From Hahnella aquatica (lineage in GTDB: Bacteria; Pseudomonadota; Gammaproteobacteria; Burkholderiales; Burkholderiaceae_A): a DNA stretch of 64,000 nucleotides. Below, one piece after another: positions 43,514 through 52,261 of the stretch (position 1 is its first letter; each line of letters opens with the position of its first letter). The position numbers were made by a program, and so were the translations under genes. A model generated the notes under the pieces. It was given only the letters and a program-made list of their open reading frames with translations, was not told where the DNA came from and searched no databases. The stretch covers positions 620,001 to 684,000 of the forward strand of contig OZ239144.1 of NCBI GenBank assembly GCA_965194505.1, given 5' to 3'.

Positions 43514-44477
43514 GTTACCAATCAAGCTTTGCGCAACGCGTGAGGCCATCTTCTCCGCGTATGAGGCCGATAGCCGTGACGGCTTTCGCAGTCACCTCGG
43601 CGCCTCGCTGATCGGAAAGCCCTGTGAGCGGGCGCTCTTTTACGACTTTCGCTGGGTGACGCGTGCCAAGCACGAGGGCCGGTTATTACGGCTCTTTGAA
43701 ACTGGACAGTTGGAAGAAGCTAGGCTCGTGCTGAATCTTCGTCGTGTCGGTGCCACGGTGCTCGAGGTCGACCCAGAGACAGGGCGGCAGTTTCGTGTGC
43801 AGGCCCATGGGGGACACTTCGGCGGATCTTTAGATGGCGTGGCCATCAACCTGCTTGAGGCACCCAAGACGTGGCATGTCCTGGAGTTTAAGACCCACTC
43901 CAACAAAAGCTTTAACGATCTCGTAGCTAAAACCGTGCGCGAGAGTAAACCCCAGCACTTCGCACAGATGCAGATTTATATGCATCTCATGGGAATGACG
44001 CGTGCGATGTACATGGCGGTCAACAAAGACAACGACGATCTTTACATCGAGCGTGTGGAGGTCGACACGGAATTCGCCAAGGGATTACTTGCAAAGGCCG
44101 AGCGGATCATCTTTGCCAAAGATGCGCCTGCCCGTATCTCAGAGGACCCCGCTTGGTATCAGTGCCGTATGTGTGATCACGCAGCGGTTTGTCATGGCTC
44201 AAGCGCGGCGCCTTCAGCGGCCGAAATTAACTGCCGCACTTGCTTGCATTCAAGCCCGGTTGAGGGCGGCTGGCAGTGCGAGCGCCACCAAAAAAAACTA
44301 AGCGAGATGGATCAGCGCCAGGCGTGTGAGCACCACCTCTTTTTGCCATCGCTAGTCTGCGGCATCCAGGTGGATGCTGGCAGTCAGTGGGTGGAGTACC
44401 AGATGGCCGACGGCCGCTTATGGCGAGACGTTGGTATTCATAAGCAAACGCAACCGACCATAGGAGCAACCGTATGA
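43506..44477 (+). CDS. Cas4-like PD-(D/E)xK nuclease with iron-sulfur-type cysteines
   Basis: A 323-residue nuclease. Active-site residues are D110 (GGSLDGVA) and E127-F-K129 (VLEFKTH), with a QMQIYMHLMGM helix. C40 (IGKPCERALFYDFRW) plus a later CRMCDHAAVC (CxxCx5C) give the four-cysteine pattern of the Cas4/AddB 4Fe-4S nucleases. A second cysteine set follows (CRTC, QCERH). ATG at 43506 is the start; an upstream extension overlaps the previous gene in another frame. It probably resects DNA ends for the Sak4-type recombinase. Confidence 0.82.
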   Translation: MAELPIKLCATREAIFSAYEADSRDGFRSHLGASLIGKPCERALFYDFRWVTRAKHEGRLLRLFETGQLEEARLVLNLRRVGATVLEVDPETGRQFRVQAHGGHFGGSLDGVAINLLEAPKTWHVLEFKTHSNKSFNDLVAKTVRESKPQHFAQMQIYMHLMGMTRAMYMAVNKDNDDLYIERVEVDTEFAKGLLAKAERIIFAKDAPARISEDPAWYQCRMCDHAAVCHGSSAAPSAAEINCRTCLHSSPVEGGWQCERHQKKLSEMDQRQACEHHLFLPSLVCGIQVDAGSQWVEYQMADGRLWRDVGIHKQTQPTIGATV

Positions 44478-46051
44478 CACTCACTTTACGCCCGTACCAA
44501 GACGCCGCCATCAATGGCATCTACAACTACTTTCACGAAAGCACCGGTAATCCGCTTGTTGTGATTCCGACCGCCGGTGGCAAGTCGCTGGTGATGGCCA
44601 AGTTTGTAGAGGGTGTCTTAAAGAACTATCCCGATCAACGCATTCTGATCGTGACCCATGTGCAAGAGCTCATCGAGCAGAATTACAAGGAACTCATGCG
44701 CTTGTGGCCCGACGCCCCGGCCGGAATCTACTCGGCAGGCCTTAAGCAACGCGATATCCATGCACGTATCTTGTTTGCGGGCATTCAGTCCATCTACAAA
44801 CACGTTTATGAAGTGCAGCAGTGTGATCTGGTTTTAATTGATGAAGCGCATTTAATCCCCCGAACCTCCAACACCCGGTATTGCTCCTTCCTGGCTGGGC
44901 TCAAAAGACTCAACCCCGATCTCAAAGTCATTGGGCTCACGGCCACCCCGTATCGCCTTGACTCTGGTCTTTTGCATGAGGGCGACGATGCCGTGTTTAC
45001 CGACATCGCCTATGAGGCGACTGTGCGGGAGTTAATTGATCAGGGCTATTTGGCACCGGTCGTTTCTAAGAAGATGAATACCGAGCTTGACGTTACCGGG
45101 GTTCGGACCCAAGGCGGTGAGTTTGTCGCCAAGGAGCTTGAGGCGGCTGTCGATAAGGACAGCATCACGCAGGCGGCGGTCGACGAGATCTTGGAGTACG
45201 GCAAGACACGCAAGAGCTGGATTGTGTTTTGCGCCGGAGTGAAGCACTCCCACCACGTTCGTGATGCGATTCGCACTCGAGGCATCAGCTGCGAGACGAT
45301 TGTGGGGGATACGCCAAGCCATGAGCGTGAGCGCATCATCGCTGACTTTAAGGCGGGCAAGATTCGCTGCCTAACAAACGCCAATGTCTTGACGACAGGC
45401 TTTAACGCACCGGCAGTTGATCTGATTGCGATGCTTCGACCCACCAAGTCGGCAGGTCTTTATGTGCAGATCGTGGGCAGGGGTTGCAGGCTTGCACCAG
45501 GCAAGACCGATTGCTTGGTTTTGGACTTCGCGGGCAACATCGCGCGCCACGGCCCCATAGATGCTGTAAAGCCTAAGCGCCCTAAAGGTGGTGACGATGG
45601 TGTTGCGCCCACGAAAGCTTGCCCTGATTGCAACAGTATTGTTCATGCATCGGTGCGCGAGTGTCCGGACTGCGGGCACATCTTCCCGCCACCACAGCTC
45701 AAGATCGATACCAAAGCCAGCACGCTGGATATTCTGAGTAACCGCAACTCGCAATGGGTGCCTGTCACTCGGGTGAGCTATGCCAAGCATGACAAGCCCG
45801 GCAAGCCCCCATCACTGCGAGTGGATTACTGGAGCGGCCTGGCTCACCACAGCGAATGGATCTGTATCGAGCACACCGGCTATCCACGGCAAAAGGCTGC
45901 CTCTTGGTGGGCTAATCGCGCACCGGGGCTGCCGCTACCCAAGCGGGTGGATGACGCATTGGCCTGCGCGCAACAGCTGAAGTGCCCGGCCGAGATCGCA
46001 GTGCGGTCATCAGGCCGCTACATGGAGGTTGTCGGGGCGCGCTTTCAGTGA
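44474..46051 (+). CDS. Superfamily II DNA/RNA helicase with zinc-ribbon tail
   Basis: A 525-residue helicase of the phage SSL2/UvsW type. Motif I PTAGGKSLVMAKF, motif II LIDEAHL, motif III LTATPY, motif VI QIVGRGCRLAPGK. The C-terminal region has two CPDC knuckles (about residues 380-400) forming a zinc ribbon. Overlaps the nuclease gene by 4 nt and the next gene by 4 nt (GTGA). Likely unwinds or remodels forks in phage replication and recombination. Confidence 0.88.
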   Translation: MTLTLRPYQDAAINGIYNYFHESTGNPLVVIPTAGGKSLVMAKFVEGVLKNYPDQRILIVTHVQELIEQNYKELMRLWPDAPAGIYSAGLKQRDIHARILFAGIQSIYKHVYEVQQCDLVLIDEAHLIPRTSNTRYCSFLAGLKRLNPDLKVIGLTATPYRLDSGLLHEGDDAVFTDIAYEATVRELIDQGYLAPVVSKKMNTELDVTGVRTQGGEFVAKELEAAVDKDSITQAAVDEILEYGKTRKSWIVFCAGVKHSHHVRDAIRTRGISCETIVGDTPSHERERIIADFKAGKIRCLTNANVLTTGFNAPAVDLIAMLRPTKSAGLYVQIVGRGCRLAPGKTDCLVLDFAGNIARHGPIDAVKPKRPKGGDDGVAPTKACPDCNSIVHASVRECPDCGHIFPPPQLKIDTKASTLDILSNRNSQWVPVTRVSYAKHDKPGKPPSLRVDYWSGLAHHSEWICIEHTGYPRQKAASWWANRAPGLPLPKRVDDALACAQQLKCPAEIAVRSSGRYMEVVGARFQ

Positions 46052-46371
46052 TCTGCGCGATATGTCGGCGGGCACCCCGAGGCTTTGGCTACGAGCCCGC
46101 CTTAACCAGACAAGAGGGGCCGCGCACGGAGTACTGCTCTATGCGCTGTCTTGATATTGGAAGCAGGCTTAAAGGAATGATTAACCCAAACAAACACGAA
46201 CAGACGGCGCTTGCTGCTGCCAGTCGGGATGGTGGGATCTACGTGGAGCTCACTGGCAAAACGGATCTGGTGACCTGGACCGAGCAGGAGTGGGCGACGT
46301 TGATTGATGTGATCGTGACATCGTTTCAAGACTCCTTGCGGGAGTCTTATGGCGATGACCCACCGTTTTAA
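46048..46371 (+). CDS. Small zinc-binding phage protein (DUF6511-like)
   Basis: A 107-residue protein started at GTG 46048, overlapping the helicase stop. CAICRRAPRGFGYEP and the later YCSMRCLDI supply a CxxC-CxxxC zinc site near the N-terminus, as in DUF6511. The rest is helical and acidic. Earlier in-frame starts lie inside the helicase gene and are not used. Confidence 0.6.
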   Translation: MICAICRRAPRGFGYEPALTRQEGPRTEYCSMRCLDIGSRLKGMINPNKHEQTALAAASRDGGIYVELTGKTDLVTWTEQEWATLIDVIVTSFQDSLRESYGDDPPF

Positions 46372-46379
46372 GGAGCCCC

Positions 46380-48671
46380 ATGACAAACAACAACTACATG
46401 GCTCAGTTAGGGGCCACATTGGTCGATCGCGGCTATCCGATTCTGCCCATTCAACCCAACACCAAAAAGCCGGGCGTCTATCGCAAGGGCAAGTGGCACG
46501 AGTATCCCAAGTGGAGTCGGCACTGCGAGCGTGACACCACCGATAACGAGGTCGACATATGGGGTAACTGGCCGCAAGCAGGTATCGGCATTGCGGCTGG
46601 TCGAGTCATCGGCATTGATATCGATGTTCTGTTTTCAAAAGAAATCGCTGAAAAGATTGAGGGCTTGGCCAAGCGGCTTTTGGGCGACACCCCGGCGGTT
46701 CGCATCGGACATGCGCCCAAACGGCTCTTGGTCTACCGCGCAGCGCAGCCATTCTCCGGGTTTAAATACCCGCCTATCGAGGTGTTGGGCGTCGGGCAGC
46801 AGTTTATTGCGTACGGGGTACACCCAGATACAGGCAAGCCCTATGAGTGGCCCGTCACAACCCTGGCCGATCTCACACCGGACGAGTTGCCAGCCATTAC
46901 AGAGGCCCAGGCGCGTGAGTTTGCCAAGCAAGCCTATGAACTCATACCTCCGGCGCAGCGACCCCAGACCTTGGTGGCCGGGCACACCGCAGTTAAAGAA
47001 CAGGTGACACTGCCAGAACAACGGGGAACCTTTGAGGCGGTCGAAGATGCCTTACAACACATTCTTAATGCGGATCTCGATTACGACAGCTGGGTTCGGA
47101 TTGGGCTGGCGATCAAGGGCGCGCTTGGAGATGAGGGCTGGCCGCTTTTTGATGCGTGGTCAGCTTCCTCAGGAAAGAACGACCCGAAGTTCACGGCAAA
47201 GACATGGCGTGGCTTTGCGCCTGATCGGATCGGGGCTGGAACGATCTATAAGCTTGCCCTTGATAACGGCTGGGAGCCTGCCGCCGATATTCGCCTAAAC
47301 GGTGAGATCGTGGTCAACGGCCATCACCCGGCAAAGGAGTTCTTGCAGTCGTTACAGGCGGCAGATCCGATCACCATTGAGGAGCAGCAGTCGCTCCCAC
47401 CCCCGCCAAAGCCTATGCCCGTGGGGTGGGATAAGGTGGGCGGAATCATCGCTGATCTGATGGCCTTTATGGCCGCTACCGCCAAACGTCCGCAGCCAGT
47501 GTTAGCGCTCGGTGCAAGCTTGTGTGCGATCGGCGCATTGATGGGGCGCAAGTACCGCACTGAGAGCAATACCCGCTCAAATCTCTATGTGGTGGGTATC
47601 GCGGAAAGTGGTGCGGGCAAGAATCACAGCCGTGTGGTGGTCAATGAGCTCTTTCGCAAGGCGGGCCTTCTGCAGTACTTGGGTGGCAATAAGATTGCCT
47701 CGGGCTCGGGGCTTTTAAACGCGATCCAACGCCAGCCTGCCATCTTGTTTCAGCTCGATGAGTTCGGCATGTTTTTGTCTGCAGCAGCTGATCGGAAACG
47801 CTCGCCACGGTATGTCTGCGAGATCTTGGATCTGATGACCGAGCTCTACACCACTGCAGGTACGACCTATTTTGGCATCGAGTACGCAAGCAATCAGCAC
47901 AACAACTCCCACCGGGCGATTCACCAGCCATGCGCTTGCATCTACGGCACCACAACGCCCTTGCACTTTTGGCAGGCGCTACAGGCTTCTAACGTGGCCG
48001 ATGGGTCGCTGGCGCGGTTTCTGATTATGGAGAGCGAGGAGGATTTTCCCGACAGCAATGAGCAGTTCGGTGTCATCGATCCGCCGCAAGACCTTATCGA
48101 TCGGCTGATCTTGATTCACACGGGTGGAGGCGAGTTAAGCGGCAACCTGACCGATGTAGGTGCCATCGACGAGGTCATGGTGGACCCTCGAGTTGTTCCC
48201 ATGACACCGGCTGCAAAGGCTGCATTTAGGCAGTTAGATGATGAGTTGGTGGCGAGACTCAGAACAACCCGGGGCACGGGCTACTCATCAATCTTGGCGC
48301 GTATTGAGGAAAACGCCACCAAGCTTGCCTTGATACGCGCTGTATCGCGTGACCCCATTGATCCGCAGATCGAAGATCACGATGCCCACTGGGGGATCAT
48401 GCTCTCGCGGCACTGTGCTGAACTCACGATTCGTGAGGCTTCCGCTCGAGTCTCAGAGAACCTGGTGGAGTCAAACCACAAGCGGGCGCTGCAGATTCTG
48501 CGTGACGCAGGCCAAGCCGGGATGTCAAAAAGCGAGTTCACTAGGCGAACCCAGTTCATGGATCACCGCCAACGAGATGGGGTGCTGCGCACCTTGGCAG
48601 AGGCAAGGCTTGTGGAGTCGCTATTACTTCAAGCGAAAGGCAGGCCCACGCAATGGCTAAAAGTCATGTGA
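46380..48671 (+). CDS. Phage replication protein: primase-polymerase plus helicase-like domain
   Basis: A 763-residue protein. The N-terminal part (about 10-200) is a bifunctional primase/polymerase domain: GYPILPIQPNTKKPG, IAAGRVIGIDIDV with the metal-binding aspartates, and VLGVGQQFIAYGVHP. A PriCT-like segment (about 225-300: LDYDSWVRIGLAIKGALGDEG) and a DUF3987-like ATPase part follow, with GIAESGAGKNH as P-loop and LFQLDEFG as Walker B. It should prime and help unwind phage DNA. A repeat-rich non-coding stretch follows immediately. Confidence 0.85.
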   Translation: MTNNNYMAQLGATLVDRGYPILPIQPNTKKPGVYRKGKWHEYPKWSRHCERDTTDNEVDIWGNWPQAGIGIAAGRVIGIDIDVLFSKEIAEKIEGLAKRLLGDTPAVRIGHAPKRLLVYRAAQPFSGFKYPPIEVLGVGQQFIAYGVHPDTGKPYEWPVTTLADLTPDELPAITEAQAREFAKQAYELIPPAQRPQTLVAGHTAVKEQVTLPEQRGTFEAVEDALQHILNADLDYDSWVRIGLAIKGALGDEGWPLFDAWSASSGKNDPKFTAKTWRGFAPDRIGAGTIYKLALDNGWEPAADIRLNGEIVVNGHHPAKEFLQSLQAADPITIEEQQSLPPPPKPMPVGWDKVGGIIADLMAFMAATAKRPQPVLALGASLCAIGALMGRKYRTESNTRSNLYVVGIAESGAGKNHSRVVVNELFRKAGLLQYLGGNKIASGSGLLNAIQRQPAILFQLDEFGMFLSAAADRKRSPRYVCEILDLMTELYTTAGTTYFGIEYASNQHNNSHRAIHQPCACIYGTTTPLHFWQALQASNVADGSLARFLIMESEEDFPDSNEQFGVIDPPQDLIDRLILIHTGGGELSGNLTDVGAIDEVMVDPRVVPMTPAAKAAFRQLDDELVARLRTTRGTGYSSILARIEENATKLALIRAVSRDPIDPQIEDHDAHWGIMLSRHCAELTIREASARVSENLVESNHKRALQILRDAGQAGMSKSEFTRRTQFMDHRQRDGVLRTLAEARLVESLLLQAKGRPTQWLKVM

Positions 48672-48992
48672 ATCAATGGGTTGCGGGTGCAGCCCAGAGT
48701 TTCTTCAATTTCTTCAAATTTCAAGGCCACATCCTATATATACATTTTTAAAGTGGGTCCCTATACACACCTAAAAAGAGAAAAAGAAAAAGGTATCTAT
48801 ATTGAAAGAATGAAATATTGAAATATCTATAGACCCACCACCATGGGATCTAGGTTGAAAGAATGAAGTATTGAAATAAGTCGTTACACGTACCCGAACG
48901 ATCTTCGGACGTGAAGGAGCCTTGTAGACCCTGACCCGGTGTGCAGTGGTGCTCCTCCAAGTCGCCTCGTGCACTTAAAGGAGGACACGCCC
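48672..48992 (+). other. AT-rich non-coding stretch, possible origin region
   Basis: 321 nt without a gene, between the primase-polymerase and the RuvC-like genes. It holds two near-identical 24-bp direct repeats, a TTTCTTCAATTTCTTCAAA run in the opposite sense at about 48699-48717, and long purine-rich and A-rich strings. This is the most AT-rich part of the prophage and lies next to the replication gene. Confidence 0.45.
48802..48878 (+). repeat. Pair of 24-bp direct repeats (iteron-like)
   Basis: 48802-48825 and 48855-48878 match at 23 of 24 positions (TTGAAAGAATGAA, then A or G, then TATTGAAATA), 53 bp apart, about five helical turns. They could be binding sites for the replication protein or for a regulator. 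Confidence 0.6.
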
Positions 48993-49523
48993 ATGGGCAT
49001 ACGCACAAAGCTGCCGCCAGACAGCATCAAACCGGCCTTGGCAACGGAGTCATCACCGCTGGGCGTGATCTTGGCGCTTGACCTAGGACAAACGACTGGA
49101 TGGGCTTTGCAGGCCAGCGGACTGACCCACTCGGGAAGTCACGGATTTAAGCCGGGACGCTTTGAGGGTGGTGGCATGTCGATGCTGCGCTTTAGCCGGT
49201 GGCTCACGGAGTTGCATGAACAAAGCGGGCCGATTGCCCGGGTTTACTTTGAGGAGGTTCGTGCCCACAAAGGCACGGCGGCCGCTCACACCTATGGTGC
49301 ATTTCTAGGACAGTTGTCTGCGTGGTGCGAGGCCAATGGGGTTGCGTACCTGGGCGTACCGGTCGCAACCATCAAAAAGCACGCCACTGGCAAGGGCAAC
49401 GCTGGCAAGGATCTCGTCATTGAGGCCATGCGGGCTAAGGGTTACCAGCCTACTGATGACAACGAAGCAGATGCTCTTGCAATCCTGCACTGGGCCATGG
49501 ATCAGGAGGCAAGCCATGGGTAA
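48993..49523 (+). CDS. RuvC-like Holliday junction resolvase
   Basis: A 176-residue RNase H-fold nuclease. Acidic residues: D30 (LALDLGQTTGW), E87/E88 (VYFEEVRAHKG), and the late DDNEADALAI. ATG at 48993 follows AAAGGAGG by 9 nt, so the longer in-frame start at 48939 is rejected. Phages use such enzymes to resolve junctions before packaging. The next gene starts 8 nt inside its 3' end. Confidence 0.85.
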   Translation: MGIRTKLPPDSIKPALATESSPLGVILALDLGQTTGWALQASGLTHSGSHGFKPGRFEGGGMSMLRFSRWLTELHEQSGPIARVYFEEVRAHKGTAAAHTYGAFLGQLSAWCEANGVAYLGVPVATIKKHATGKGNAGKDLVIEAMRAKGYQPTDDNEADALAILHWAMDQEASHG

Positions 49524-50046
49524 AAAGCACCCTAAGCTTGTCCCTTTACCCCATGGCAGCGTCGTTGAACTGCCCGGCGGACGCGTAGCGCAGTGGGAGT
49601 CTTTAGAGGAGGATGGCACGAGCTATCGGACCGAACACTTCCGCTGCGTTGATAGCCTGGGCCTGCTTTTGAAAAACGGAGCGATCACGCAAGAGATGCA
49701 CGATGCTGGGCAGGAGTTCAACCGTAACTTTGTCTACGCCCAACTCAACCCCGTGGGTTCGCCGCCGCTTGACCGTATCCCCGGTGGCCATTGGCAAGAC
49801 ACCATTACCGAGCGCGTAGCGTGGTCACGAAAGCGCTTAGGGCAAGCGCTGGATGCGGTGGGCGGGGTCTGCAGCCCGGGTGGGTGTGCGGTCTGGCATG
49901 TGGCCGGTCTTGGCCGAAGTGTTAAAGAGTGGTCTTTGCTTGAAGGTTGGAACGGACGCACACTGAATCAGTACGAGGCCAAAGGCATCTTAGTCGCAGC
50001 GCTTGGCATGCTTGCCGTTCACTACGGATATTCAACCCAAAGATAG
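49516..50046 (+). CDS. Hypothetical phage protein (possibly DUF6456-like)
   Basis: A 176-residue protein. Its C-terminal half (AVWHVAGLGRSVKEWSLLEG, then LVAALGMLAVHYGY) has the appearance of DUF6456-type phage proteins, whose function is not settled. Cysteines in GGVCSPGGCAVW lie close together. Coupled to the RuvC-like gene by an 8-nt overlap. A late-gene regulator is possible from position, but not shown. Confidence 0.55.
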   Translation: MGKKHPKLVPLPHGSVVELPGGRVAQWESLEEDGTSYRTEHFRCVDSLGLLLKNGAITQEMHDAGQEFNRNFVYAQLNPVGSPPLDRIPGGHWQDTITERVAWSRKRLGQALDAVGGVCSPGGCAVWHVAGLGRSVKEWSLLEGWNGRTLNQYEAKGILVAALGMLAVHYGYSTQR

Positions 50047-50063
50047 AAACCTGTATTTTTCAG

Positions 50064-50708
50064 ATGTTTAAATCTATTATTGAGTCGAAGCCGAAACCGC
50101 GATATCGAGTCTGTGAAAATTTAGGGAGCCGCATGCTGCAGAAATTCAAGCTCATCGCATACGTCCGTGCAATTAACTCAATAGGAGAGACGGGTCACTT
50201 TGACCTCGAAAAACCTTGTCAAGGTGAACTTGAGCCGACGGAAAAGGAAAAAGAGCTTTTCTTTGGTGAAAAATTCCGAGGACGGAAAGGCGAGAGCGAG
50301 CCCTGCGACTTCGTGGTCGTAGAGGTGATAGATATCGATTGTGTGCCCGAGCCTTTTTATCTCTCAGTAACAGAGGGCGGACGAGGTTCTGTTCGGTTGG
50401 GAAATTACGATAGTCCGGAGGACCTCAATCCAAGTTACCGTAAGTCTCCTTTAACTGGCCTTACGGTTAATTTTGAGATGTTGTCCGGCGAGGGGTTGGT
50501 TTTTTGTCAAGGAATTCGGTATTCACATGGTGTGGCGGCTAGCAAGTTTCGCTGGACAGCAAAAGAGTACATAGTGAAAAACGGCAAGGAGGAGATCTGG
50601 ACTTTTCCGAAGTCGGATTGGGAACTTCATCTTTCGCCTGTCACCGGCGTCGATTATTTGGATCCTGATAACTTTCGGGACTCATTACCTGAAGTAACTT
50701 CTTGGTGA
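50064..50708 (+). CDS. Hypothetical protein of low GC content
   Basis: A 214-residue protein, ATG at 50064, MFKSIIESKPKPRYRVCENL. Beta-rich, acidic, with several aromatic positions; no family recognised. Its base composition is clearly lower in GC than its neighbours, and it is flanked by non-coding DNA, both signs of a late insertion (moron). Longer in-frame starts lie inside the previous gene and are rejected. Confidence 0.55.
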   Translation: MFKSIIESKPKPRYRVCENLGSRMLQKFKLIAYVRAINSIGETGHFDLEKPCQGELEPTEKEKELFFGEKFRGRKGESEPCDFVVVEVIDIDCVPEPFYLSVTEGGRGSVRLGNYDSPEDLNPSYRKSPLTGLTVNFEMLSGEGLVFCQGIRYSHGVAASKFRWTAKEYIVKNGKEEIWTFPKSDWELHLSPVTGVDYLDPDNFRDSLPEVTSW

Positions 50709-50815
50709 GTTACCGGCTTAGAAGAATATTTCAGTAAAGGGACGAAAATAGGCGCAGCAACTAACCTCGTTCAATTGGTACGTGTTTTTGCGAGCGAAAT
50801 TTTTTAGCAAAAACC

Positions 50816-50844
50816 TTGACCGGTATATATCGATGATGTAGAGT
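50816..50844 (+). promoter_or_regulatory. Promoter candidate for the methyltransferase operon
   Basis: TTGACC (50816-50821) and TAGAGT (50839-50844) with a 17-nt spacer. It lies 116 nt before the ParB-methyltransferase start, in a leader with two hairpins. Confidence 0.5.
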
Positions 50845-50864
50845 TTCACTAATCGCTAAAAAAG

Positions 50865-50950
50865 CGCCCACTCGGATCAGCCCTGTGGGCGTTTGCGTTT
50901 CTGAATCCCCAAAACCCGCCCAAGGCTGCTTGCGCGGGTTTTTCTTTTTC
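50865..50950 (+). terminator. Two leader hairpins, the second terminator-like
   Basis: CGCCCAC (50865-50871) pairs with GTGGGCG (50885-50891); AAACCCGC (50912-50919) pairs with GCGGGTTT (50934-50941), followed by TTCTTTTTC. They could end read-through from the left, or attenuate expression of the methyltransferase that starts 10 nt later. Confidence 0.55.
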
Positions 50951-50959
50951 CAAGGCCCT

Positions 50960-52207
50960 ATGAACCCACTCAAGCTTGAGTACCGCTCTGTTGAGGCGTT
51001 GATTCCTTACGCACGCAACGCAAAGCAGCACCCCGATGCGCAGGTTGCGCAGATCGCAGCAAGCATTCGTGAGTTTGGCTGGGGCGCGCCAATCCTGGTC
51101 GATGGAAACAACAATGTCATCGCAGGCCACGGCCGCCTCATGGCTGCACGCAAACTAGGGATGGCTGAGGTACCTGTTGTCTCCATGGACCACCTCACGG
51201 ACACGCAGCGTCGGGCTCTGATCCTGGCGGATAACAAGATTGGTGAAAACGCTTCTTGGGAAGATGAACTCTTGGGTATTGAGTTATCCGAACTGAAGGA
51301 CGCAGGCTTTGATCTCGAACTCACGGGCTTTTCAACAGAAGAGTGGGAAGCGCTGATCGCAGGCGAAGAGACAGACAAAGATGGACTCACCGATGAGGAC
51401 GCTGTGCCAGAGGTGGTGGAGACCATTTCGAAGCCTGGTGACTTATGGGTACTAGGCGAGCACAAGCTTTTGTGTGGCGATGCCACCAAGCTCAATGACT
51501 ACAAGCGTTTACTGGGTGACGAGTTGGTCGACATGACCTTTACCGACCCTCCTTACAACGTGAACTACGCAAATACAGCAAAAGACAAGATGCGCGGCAA
51601 AAACCGCCCCATCTTGAACGACAACTTGGGCGATGGCTTTGAGCAGTTTCTCAAAGATGCTTGCGCCAACATTCTGGTTTACACCAAAGGCGCGGTTTAC
51701 ATGGCCATGAGCTCTTCCGAACTCGACACCCTGCAGAACGCGTTTCGTGCTTCAGGTGGACGTTGGTCGACATTCATTATCTGGGCAAAGAACACCTTTA
51801 CCCTTGGGCGCGCTGACTATCAACGTCAGTACGAGCCAATCCTGTATGGATGGAAAGACGGCAACGACCATTACTGGTGCGGAGCGCGTGACCAGGGAGA
51901 TGTTTGGAATGTGAAAAAGCCTGCGAAGAACGATCTGCACCCAACAATGAAACCGGTTGAGTTGGTTGAGCGGGCTATTCGTAACAGCAGCAAAACCAAG
52001 GATCTAGTCCTTGACCCCTTCGGTGGTTCAGGCTCCACACTCATTGCCTGTGAAAAGGCTGGACGCCGGGCCAGGCTCATTGAGCTTGACCCGAAGTACG
52101 TTGATGTCATTGTCAAGCGCTGGGAAGAGTACACCGGCCAAAAGGCTGCAAGGCCAGTCGCCTCGTCGGCCGACCCGGGTGAGCTGGCGCCTGCGACCAC
52201 TTACTGA
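50960..52207 (+). CDS. ParB-like nuclease domain fused to DNA methyltransferase
   Basis: A 415-residue fusion. Residues 1-110 are a ParB/Srx-like domain (LIPYARNAKQHPDAQVAQIA, NVIAGHGRLMAARKLGM, ADNKIGENASWEDE). The rest is a beta-class amino-methyltransferase with DPPY at 196-199 and LDPFGGSGSTLIACEKAGR near residue 355. Phages use these to modify their own DNA, probably adenine-N6, against host restriction. ATG at 50960 is the family start; the frame is open a little further upstream through the leader hairpins. Confidence 0.9.
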   Translation: MNPLKLEYRSVEALIPYARNAKQHPDAQVAQIAASIREFGWGAPILVDGNNNVIAGHGRLMAARKLGMAEVPVVSMDHLTDTQRRALILADNKIGENASWEDELLGIELSELKDAGFDLELTGFSTEEWEALIAGEETDKDGLTDEDAVPEVVETISKPGDLWVLGEHKLLCGDATKLNDYKRLLGDELVDMTFTDPPYNVNYANTAKDKMRGKNRPILNDNLGDGFEQFLKDACANILVYTKGAVYMAMSSSELDTLQNAFRASGGRWSTFIIWAKNTFTLGRADYQRQYEPILYGWKDGNDHYWCGARDQGDVWNVKKPAKNDLHPTMKPVELVERAIRNSSKTKDLVLDPFGGSGSTLIACEKAGRRARLIELDPKYVDVIVKRWEEYTGQKAARPVASSADPGELAPATTY

Positions 52208-52261
52208 CAGCCGGATAGGGCTTGGGGTATAAATAATGCCTATAACAAAAAAAGGCAAAAA

